This document shows, piece by piece, positions 5,376-9,807 of a DNA stretch of 9,807 nt. The stretch lies in NCBI GenBank assembly GCA_007124345.1, contig SLFH01000147.1, positions 1-9,807 on the forward strand, read 5' to 3'. The position numbers and the translations under genes are program-made. The notes beneath the pieces were generated by a model, which was not told the origin of the DNA, ran no database searches, and saw nothing but the letters and a program-made list of their open reading frames with translations. The stretch is from Phycisphaerales bacterium. Its GTDB lineage: Bacteria > Planctomycetota > Phycisphaerae > Phycisphaerales > UBA1924. The stretch's first letter is position 1. Every line of letters starts with the position of its first letter.

Positions 5376-6359
5376 TCACCTGCGATAGGCGACGGGGTCT
5401 TCCATTAGCGCGTACCACTCGCGGAGGACGGTCATCCCCGCAAACCCCGCGATGGCGAGGGCGACGAGGATCCACGCCTCGGGCGTGTGCCCCGCGCCGA
5501 AGAGCCACCCCGCCCCGTACAGCGTCAGCCAGAGGGCCCCGTACCGCCCGACCTTCTCCGCGGCTCTCGGGCCCGGCCCGGTCATCCGCACCCGACGCCA
5601 GCACCACGCGGCGCACAGCACGGCGAGCAACAGCGGCGGGATCGCGGCGCCCGGGCTCACCCAGTCGGGCCAGAGGCCGTCGCCCTCGTCTCGCCTGCCC
5701 ATCCCCGCCCAGAGCAGGACGATCGTCGAGAGCGCCCAGCCCGCCGCGGCCGCAACCCCGGCGCGGGCCGAGATCGTCGGCACCTTCCGGGCGATCCGGT
5801 GACAGACCGCCGCGACCACCAGCGCGTGCGTCATCACCAGCCAGACCGGCCAGACAAACCGCAGCGAGGGGTTGGGCACCAGCATGTGCCCCGCGTAGAT
5901 CAGCCCCAGGAGCACGAGCCCGACCGCCGGGATGAACTTGCCAGCCGCGTTAAAGACCAGGATCGCCGCAGCCAGCGCGAGCGTGAGCACCGTCGCGGTC
6001 GTGCCGAAGACCGTCGCGCCCAGCACCGCGACCATGAGCGTCCCCGCGACCACGCTCAGCGCCGCCTCCAGCGGGAGTTGGCCCGAGGCGATCGGACGCT
6101 CCGGGCGCAGGGCCCGGTCGCGCTTTGTGTCCAGAAGGTCATTGAGGGCCGCCCCGAAGGCGTAGAGGCCCGTGGCGCTGGCGGCCCCCCCGATCAGCAG
6201 CAGCCAGAGTGGGCGGAGGGTCAGCGCCGCCGTCCCGGGTTCTTCCTCGGTCGCCCGGGTCCACAGGATCACAAACCAGACATTGCCGACCGCCGCGAAC
6301 GCGGTCGAGACCCGTGTCAGGTGCAGCACGGGGGCGAATCTGGCCAGAACGCGTCGCAT
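5376..6359 (-). CDS. UbiA-family membrane prenyltransferase, divergent
   Basis: A membrane protein of 327 residues with about eight or nine hydrophobic segments. The first Asp-rich motif of the UbiA superfamily is intact: ALNDLLDTKRDRALRPERPI, with Asn73, Asp74, Asp77 and Asp81, followed by ASG (91-93). These residues bind Mg-diphosphate of a polyprenyl donor. In the family a second Asp-rich motif follows a later helix. At the matching place here (186-197) the sequence is CHRIARKVPTIS, basic and without acids. The enzyme may therefore use a different substrate, be non-canonical, or have lost activity. UbiA relatives make quinones, hemes, chlorophylls or lipids; none can be chosen from this context. 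The ATG at 6359 has no ribosome binding site but lies 8 nt after a TAGGAT box. It is divergent from ribH and convergent with mlaE. Confidence 0.85.
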   Translation of the reverse strand: MRRVLARFAPVLHLTRVSTAFAAVGNVWFVILWTRATEEEPGTAALTLRPLWLLLIGGAASATGLYAFGAALNDLLDTKRDRALRPERPIASGQLPLEAALSVVAGTLMVAVLGATVFGTTATVLTLALAAAILVFNAAGKFIPAVGLVLLGLIYAGHMLVPNPSLRFVWPVWLVMTHALVVAAVCHRIARKVPTISARAGVAAAAGWALSTIVLLWAGMGRRDEGDGLWPDWVSPGAAIPPLLLAVLCAAWCWRRVRMTGPGPRAAEKVGRYGALWLTLYGAGWLFGAGHTPEAWILVALAIAGFAGMTVLREWYALMEDPVAYRR

Positions 6360-6367
6360 CGGGGGCG

Positions 6368-6373
6368 ATCCTA
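6368..6373 (-). promoter_or_regulatory. -10 element of the ubiA-like gene, leaderless type
   Basis: On the minus strand TAGGAT is followed by eight bases and then the ATG at 6359 (TAGGATCGCCCCCGATG). The spacing puts the transcription start within two or three bases of the start codon. The ribH start has nearly the same arrangement. At 17 nt upstream, TGCGAT (6391-6396) falls in the left arm of the inverted repeat. Confidence 0.4.
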
Positions 6374-6385
6374 TGGGAGCGGGCA

Positions 6386-6479
6386 GGGCGATCGCATGAT
6401 CCGGCAGATCTGACTGGTTTGTTGAGCAGAAGTCTCAGCGGCAGGCGACCCCTCCAGCTGGCGATAAATGCGATCGCCC
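6386..6479. repeat. Perfect 12-bp inverted repeat between ubiA-like gene and ribH
   Basis: GGGCGATCGCAT (6386-6397) and ATGCGATCGCCC (6468-6479) are exact reverse complements separated by 70 nt. Each arm contains the self-palindrome GCGATCGC. The left arm covers the proposed -35 of the ubiA-like gene and the right arm lies upstream of the ribH promoter. This suits a paired operator site for a dimeric regulator. GCGATCGC occurs twice more in the window, at 41-48 and 7243-7250, so the core may also be a general genome motif. Confidence 0.45.
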
Positions 6480-6517
6480 CACGGGTACGGGCCTCCCAAA
6501 CGCGCCCTCCGGCGGCG

Positions 6518-6523
6518 TACCAT
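6518..6523 (+). promoter_or_regulatory. -10 element of ribH, leaderless type
   Basis: TACCAT is followed by nine bases and then the ribH ATG (TACCATCGATCCCCGATG). No Shine-Dalgarno sequence lies before the start. The spacing implies a transcript beginning about 2-3 nt before the ATG. No FMN-riboswitch-like leader fits between this box and the gene. Confidence 0.4.
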
Positions 6524-6532
6524 CGATCCCCG

Positions 6533-7102
6533 ATGCCTCCGAACCGATCCCCAGCCCAACCGACAGGCCAGCCACCCGTCGCGATCGTCGTCAGCCGATA
6601 CCACGGCGCGATCACCAACGCCCTCCTCGACGGCGCCAGACGCCTCTACCTCGACGAGGGCGGGCGTGAGGAGGATCTGGGCGTCATCGACGCTCCTGGT
6701 TCCTACGAGCTGACCGCCATCGCCCTCGCCGCCGCCCAGAGCGGGATGTTCAAGGGCGTCGTCGCGATCGGGTGCGTCGTCAAGGGCGAGACCGACCACG
6801 ACCGCTACATCAACGAGGCCGTCGCCCACGGGCTGACGGCCATCACCCTGGGCACCGGCATCCCCTGCGCCTTCGGCCTCCTGACCGTCGACGCCCCCGA
6901 GCAGGCCGAGGCCCGCGCCGGGGGCGAGCACGGCAACAAGGGCACAGAAGCCATGGGCGCGCTGCTCGACACCCTGCGCTCGATCGATGCGATCGGCAAA
7001 GCCGTCGAGAGCGGCAAGGGCCCTTCGGCCCTGCCCCGCACCATCGGGCGGATCATCGCCAAGCCCGGCACGATCGGCGGGGCCGGATCGGAGCAGGCCT
7101 GA
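6533..7102 (+). CDS. ribH: 6,7-dimethyl-8-ribityllumazine synthase
   Basis: A protein of 189 residues, slightly longer than the usual 150-160 because of a Pro-rich N-terminus and a longer tail. RibH condenses 5-amino-6-ribitylaminouracil with 3,4-dihydroxy-2-butanone 4-phosphate, the penultimate step of riboflavin synthesis, and forms cytoplasmic oligomeric shells. Motifs in order: 'VAIVVSRYHGAIT' (16-28), 'APGSYELTAIA' (54-64), 'GVVAIGCVVKGETDHDRY' (75-92) with the likely catalytic His89, 'PCAFGLLTVDAPEQAEARAG' (111-130) and 'GNKGTEA' (134-140). The substrate-stacking Phe-Asn pair of many RibH proteins reads Tyr23-His24 here. The ATG at 6533 has no ribosome binding site but sits just after a TACCAT box. 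The gene ends TGATG, sharing one base with the nusB start, so ribH, nusB and ftsY are probably one transcript. Confidence 0.96.
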   Translation: MPPNRSPAQPTGQPPVAIVVSRYHGAITNALLDGARRLYLDEGGREEDLGVIDAPGSYELTAIALAAAQSGMFKGVVAIGCVVKGETDHDRYINEAVAHGLTAITLGTGIPCAFGLLTVDAPEQAEARAGGEHGNKGTEAMGALLDTLRSIDAIGKAVESGKGPSALPRTIGRIIAKPGTIGGAGSEQA

Positions 7103-7665
7103 TGGCCGTCGCCGGCAGCGTCAGAGAGCTCGGGTGCGATGTGCTCTGCCCGCTCGATGCGCGCGCAGACCGCCCGACGACCATCGCCGACGCGGTGCTC
7201 TTGGTCGCGGCCTTCCCGCCCGACGACCGGCTGCGCGCGCTGGCGATCGCCACAAGGCGCCTCGCCCTGCAGCTTCTGTTCGAGATCGACTCTTCCGGTG
7301 GCGATCGGGCGATCGATGATGTGCTCTCCCGCCTCGACGAGGTGGAGGACTTGGGGCCGATCCATCGCGAGCGGGTCGAGATGCTCGTGCGGGGCTCGTG
7401 GGCCGGTCGGTCGCAGGCGGACCGGCTGTTCGCCTCGCTGGCGCCGACCTGGCCGGCCAGCCGCCAGCCCGGGGTCGACCGCGCGCTGCTGCGCCTCTCG
7501 CACTTTGAGATCACCTCCGGCCTGACGCCCGCGAAGATCGCCGTCAACGAGGCGGTCGAACTCGCCAAACGCTTCAGCACCGAGCGGAGCCCCTCGTTCA
7601 TCAACGGCCTACTCGGCAAGCTGGTGCGTTCGATGCAGGACGAGGCCTCGGCGGCGCAGCAGTAA
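7102..7665 (+). CDS. nusB: Transcription antitermination factor NusB with N-terminal extension
   Basis: A protein of 187 residues. NusB binds boxA RNA with S10/NusE and supports antitermination, mainly on rRNA operons. The NusB fold begins at about residue 52, 'RRLALQLLFEID'. It continues through 'GPIHRERVEMLVRGSW' (85-100), 'PGVDRALLRLSHFEI' (123-137), 'PAKIAVNEAVELAKRFSTERS' (read in two blocks, 143-163) and 'FINGLLGKLV' (166-175). About 50 residues before the fold (with 'GCDVLCPLD' and 'AVLLVAAFPPDDRL') are not part of usual NusB. The ATG at 7102 overlaps the ribH stop (TGATG), which supports this start. GTG codons at 7141 and 7195 are in-frame alternatives without good ribosome binding sites. 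The stop is 14 nt before ftsY. Confidence 0.93.
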   Translation: MAVAGSVRELGCDVLCPLDARADRPTTIADAVLLVAAFPPDDRLRALAIATRRLALQLLFEIDSSGGDRAIDDVLSRLDEVEDLGPIHRERVEMLVRGSWAGRSQADRLFASLAPTWPASRQPGVDRALLRLSHFEITSGLTPAKIAVNEAVELAKRFSTERSPSFINGLLGKLVRSMQDEASAAQQ

Positions 7666-7679
7666 CCGACGGAGCAGCG

Positions 7680-8609
7680 ATGGGACTCTTCAAAGCCGCA
7701 CTATCGAAAGTCAAAAAAGGCCTGGACCGCACGCGCGAGTCGTTCGTCGGCGGGCTGCGTTCGATGCTCATGGGGCGCAAGCTCGACGAGCAGCTCATCA
7801 AGGAGCTCGAAGCCAGGCTCATCCAGTCCGATGTCGGCGTCCGCGCCACGCGCCGCCTCATCGAGGGCGTCCGCGAGGATTTCAAAGACGGCAAGCTCAC
7901 CAAAGGCGAGGATGTCCTCGATTACCTCAAGCGCGAGCTCAAGGCGATGTGGCCCGAGGAAGACCGGCGGCTGAATGAGGCCCCCGGCGGCACAAAGCCG
8001 ACGGTCATCCTCGTCACCGGCGTCAACGGCGCAGGCAAGACCACCAGCATCGCCAAACTCTGTATGGCGCTGCGGGCGGAGGGCAAGTCCGTGCTTTTGG
8101 GCGCGTGCGACACCTTCAGGGCCGGCGCCGTCCGCCAGCTTGAGATCTGGGCCGAGCGTCTCGGCGTCGAGGTGGTCAAGGGCCAGCAGGGGGGCGACCC
8201 CGCCGCCGTCGCCTTCGACGCCGCGGCCGCCGCGAGGGCCCGGGGCGTCGATGTGCTCATCGTCGACACCGCCGGACGGCTGCACACCCAGGACCCGCTG
8301 ATGCGCCAGCTCGAAAAGATCCGCAAGGTGATCGACAAGCAGATCGAGGGCGCGCCGCACGAGGTGCTGCTCGTCCTCGACGCGACCAGCGGGCAGAACG
8401 CGATGCGTCAGGCCGAGGAGTTCTCAAAGGCCGCGGGCGTCACGGGCATCTTCCTCTCCAAGCTCGACGGCACCGCCAAGGGCGGGATCGTCATCGCCAT
8501 CAAGGACGCCACGGACATTCCCGTGAAGTTCATCGGCGTCGGTGAGACTCCCGAAGACATCGAGCCCTTCGACCCCGAGACCTTCATCGAGGCGATGTTC
8601 GCCGTCTAA
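7680..8609 (+). CDS. ftsY: Signal recognition particle receptor FtsY
   Basis: A protein of 309 residues made of the N and G domains of the SRP GTPases with only a short, Lys-rich amphipathic N-terminus (MGLFKAALSKVKKGLDRTRE). The long acidic A domain of enterobacterial FtsY is absent, which is common elsewhere. It docks SRP-bound ribosomes at the inner membrane for co-translational insertion. GTPase motifs: P-loop GVNGAGKTT (114-122), 'DTFRAGAVRQLE' (144-155), DTAGR (196-200), 'DATSGQNA' (234-241), SKLDG (260-264, in place of the usual TKLDG) and 'GVGETPEDIEPFDPE' (286-300). Direct FtsY features rather than Ffh are the DTFRAGA motif, the N-terminus and the lack of an M domain. GGAG (7671-7674) lies 5 nt before the ATG. 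It is the last gene of the ribH-nusB-ftsY run and converges on the small membrane gene with an 11-nt gap. Confidence 0.97.
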   Translation: MGLFKAALSKVKKGLDRTRESFVGGLRSMLMGRKLDEQLIKELEARLIQSDVGVRATRRLIEGVREDFKDGKLTKGEDVLDYLKRELKAMWPEEDRRLNEAPGGTKPTVILVTGVNGAGKTTSIAKLCMALRAEGKSVLLGACDTFRAGAVRQLEIWAERLGVEVVKGQQGGDPAAVAFDAAAAARARGVDVLIVDTAGRLHTQDPLMRQLEKIRKVIDKQIEGAPHEVLLVLDATSGQNAMRQAEEFSKAAGVTGIFLSKLDGTAKGGIVIAIKDATDIPVKFIGVGETPEDIEPFDPETFIEAMFAV

Positions 8610-8620
8610 GGACCCGGCGT

Positions 8621-8863
8621 CTACCTCACGATGTGCAACGCGAGGTATGGCACGAGAAACAACAGAATAATCGCCAGTTCGTACGCGCCCATCAGCCCGT
8701 AGTGCAGCGCGTCGAAGCGGTCGTCTGGGATCTTGAACCACCGCCTGTGCAGGCGCCGGACCCACCCGCCGGCGCCGACATACAGCGCAAACCAAAGCAG
8801 CAAAACCCCGAAGTTGATGATCACGCACCAGAGCAACGCCTGGTGGAGTTGGTCGATGTTCAT
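8621..8863 (-). CDS. Small two-helix membrane protein, DUF6868-like
   Basis: A protein of 80 residues with two membrane helices (about 9-30 and 56-77) and a basic/aromatic loop between them (VRRLHRRWFKIPDDRFDALHY in two parts, 35-55). The arrangement 'W...IN.GVLLLW', then 'LHRRWF', then 'FDALHYGLMGAYELAIILLFLVPYLAL' (in two blocks) resembles what I remember of the DUF6868 family of about 80 residues, whose function is unknown. That match is from memory. AGGAGG (8870-8875, minus strand) lies 6 nt before the ATG at 8863, a strong ribosome binding site that decides the start. The gene stands alone, convergent with ftsY and divergent from the type VI secretion gene. Confidence 0.88.
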   Translation of the reverse strand: MNIDQLHQALLWCVIINFGVLLLWFALYVGAGGWVRRLHRRWFKIPDDRFDALHYGLMGAYELAIILLFLVPYLALHIVR

Positions 8864-8899
8864 CGGTAGCCTCCTGTCGCATGGAAGTCCCTCGGGCCG

Positions 8900-8918
8900 G
8901 ACGCCCGCGCCGGGCGTC
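8900..8918 (-). other. Perfect 8-bp hairpin in the leader of the DUF6868-like gene
   Basis: GACGCCCG (8900-8907) and CGGGCGTC (8911-8918) form a perfect eight-base-pair stem with a CGC loop. If transcription starts after the TAGCCT box (8930-8935, minus strand), the hairpin lies near the 5' end of the mRNA, well upstream of the ribosome binding site. No T-tract follows on either strand, so it is not a standard terminator. It could stabilise the mRNA 5' end or be an operator between the divergent genes. Confidence 0.4.
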
Positions 8919-8929
8919 GGCGTTCGAAG

Positions 8930-8935
8930 AGGCTA
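8930..8935 (-). promoter_or_regulatory. Possible -10 element of the DUF6868-like gene
   Basis: TAGCCT on the minus strand fits the TAnnnT pattern and would give a leader of about 60 nt containing the 8-bp hairpin. No convincing -35 is present. Confidence 0.25.
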
Positions 8936-8985
8936 TTCCGGACAGACCCGGCACGATGACCATGCCCGTGAAGCCAGATTCCCGG

Positions 8986-8991
8986 TAGACT
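8986..8991 (+). promoter_or_regulatory. Possible -10 element of the type VI sheath gene
   Basis: TAGACT would start transcription near 8998, giving a leader of about 37 nt that contains GGAGG (7 nt before the ATG). The upstream ATGCCC (8962-8967) at 18-nt spacing is a poor -35. Confidence 0.3.
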
Positions 8992-9034
8992 GTCTTTCGA
9001 CGCCAACCGCGCTGCTCGCGCCGGAGGACGGACC

Positions 9035-9807
9035 ATGCGCCCGCGGATCCTTGCCGATACCAGTTTCTCGTTCGGTTTTTCAGGGGCGGGCGCACCCAAA
9101 CGCGAGCCCGAACGACCCTTCCGCGTGCTCCTGCTCGCCGACTTCTCGGGAAGCGCCGCCCACGAACGCCGCGAGCCCCTCGCATCGCGCCCTATCCTGC
9201 GGGCCGACATCGACAACCTCGATTCGCTGATGCAGCGCCTCGATGTCCGAGTGCCGATCCCCGTCGGCGATCGGGCCTACGGCGTAGGCATCCACACACT
9301 CGACCAGCTCCACCCCGAGGAACTCTTCGCGGACTTGGAGCTCTTCGCCGCCCTCCGCAACCTCAGAGCGAGACTGTCGGATCCGTCACGCTTCAAGGAA
9401 GCCGCCGACGAGATCCGCTCGATGCTCTCGCCGCAGACCGGGGCCGGGCCCGCGTCGCTGCCCGCCCCTTCCAATCCGGCCGGGCAGGGGTCAGAAGCGG
9501 ACGACTTTTCCAAGCTCCTGTCGGGCGAGATGGTCCCCGCCGGCGAGAGCAGGCCCGCCATCGCCGACGACCTCATCCGCGCCGTCGTCGGGCCCCACAT
9601 CGTGCCCGCGGCCGACCCGAAGCAGGCCGAGTTCGTCGCCGCTCTCGACAAAGCGATCAGCGCCGAGATGCGGGCGATCCTGCGTTCGGACGGCTTCAGA
9701 ACCGTCGAGACCGCCTGGCGCAGCCTGCACACGCTGATCACCCGCCTTGAGACCGACGAGACGCTGACGATCGACATCCTCGATCTCTCCAAGGCCGAGC
9801 TCGAAGC
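9035..9807 (+). CDS. Type VI secretion contractile sheath protein, TssB-TssC fusion (3' end cut off)
   Basis: The frame is open from the ATG at 9035 to the right edge: 257 complete codons with no stop. GGAGG (9023-9027) lies 7 nt before the ATG. Residues about 28-130 look like TssB/VipA, the small sheath subunit: 'PFRVLLLADFSGS', then 'LMQRLDVRVPI', then 'ELFADLELFAALRNLRARLSD'. A Pro/Gly/Ser-rich linker (about 131-175) follows. From about 176 it looks like the N-terminus of TssC/VipB, the large subunit: 'VVGPHIVPAADPKQAEFVAALD', read in blocks at 184-205, 'MRAILRSDGFRTVETAWRSLH' at 212-232, and 'LTIDILDLSKAEL' at 244-256. The two subunits normally come from adjacent genes and together build the contractile sheath that drives the secretion tube. 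Here both are in one chain. More secretion genes are expected to the right. The rest of TssC is not in the window. Confidence 0.87.
   Translation, partial: MRPRILADTSFSFGFSGAGAPKREPERPFRVLLLADFSGSAAHERREPLASRPILRADIDNLDSLMQRLDVRVPIPVGDRAYGVGIHTLDQLHPEELFADLELFAALRNLRARLSDPSRFKEAADEIRSMLSPQTGAGPASLPAPSNPAGQGSEADDFSKLLSGEMVPAGESRPAIADDLIRAVVGPHIVPAADPKQAEFVAALDKAISAEMRAILRSDGFRTVETAWRSLHTLITRLETDETLTIDILDLSKAELE

Noticed and set aside
4922..5935. Long plus-strand open frame across the end of mlaE and into the ubiA-like gene
   Set aside because: It is low-complexity, Arg/Pro/Ser-rich, crosses a convergent gene boundary, and shadows two recognised membrane proteins.
6360..6532. FMN riboswitch upstream of ribH
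   Set aside because: None of the conserved FMN-element sequences is visible, and the probable -10 box lies almost at the ribH start, leaving no leader.
7680..8609. Calling this SRP GTPase Ffh
   Set aside because: There is no Met-rich M domain and the N-terminus and DTFRAGA motif are FtsY-like.
8424..9185. Minus-strand open frame across ftsY, the DUF6868-like gene and the type VI gene
   Set aside because: It is antisense to FtsY and the sheath gene, and has no domain signal.

Overview
The window is GC-rich, densely packed bacterial chromosome with ten complete genes and two genes cut by the window edges. The mix of genes suggests Planctomycetota, possibly Phycisphaerae: a HEAT-like lipoprotein ending in a 'W-x2-W' motif, an RsbW-type kinase with a PGGLG box, a small DUF6868-like membrane protein, and a TssB-TssC sheath fusion. 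This placement is inferred from protein character only; there is no rRNA or other marker. I see no tRNA, rRNA, CRISPR array, insertion sequence or integrase.

Layout. Positions 1-3084 lie on the minus strand: guaA (GMP synthetase), then a 262-nt gap, then a secreted YceI-family protein, then a multi-pass membrane protein that runs off the left edge. A divergent promoter region at 3085-3195 separates guaA from a tightly coupled plus-strand cluster at 3196-5225. This cluster holds a small lipoprotein, an RsbW-like serine kinase/anti-sigma factor, a STAS anti-sigma antagonist and an MlaE-type ABC lipid-transport permease. A minus-strand UbiA-family membrane prenyltransferase (5376-6359) converges on it.

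A second divergent region (6360-6532) carries a perfect 12-bp inverted repeat. It leads into the plus-strand housekeeping run ribH-nusB-ftsY (6533-8609), with a one-base overlap between the first two genes and a 14-nt gap between the last two. A DUF6868-like membrane protein (8621-8863, minus) converges on ftsY. A third divergent region (8864-9034) precedes the start of a type VI secretion sheath gene in which TssB and TssC are fused; it runs off the right edge.

The points most worth a second look are these: (1) a partner-switch pair (kinase plus STAS) coupled to an MlaE permease with no MlaF or MlaD beside it; (2) a UbiA homologue that keeps the first Asp-rich motif but has basic residues where the second should be; (3) near-identical -10-to-start sequences at the divergent genes ubiA and ribH, and a similar one at the lipoprotein, suggesting leaderless transcription; (4) a TssB-TssC fusion; (5) a Cys-rich, in-frame open stretch just after the guaA stop codon.
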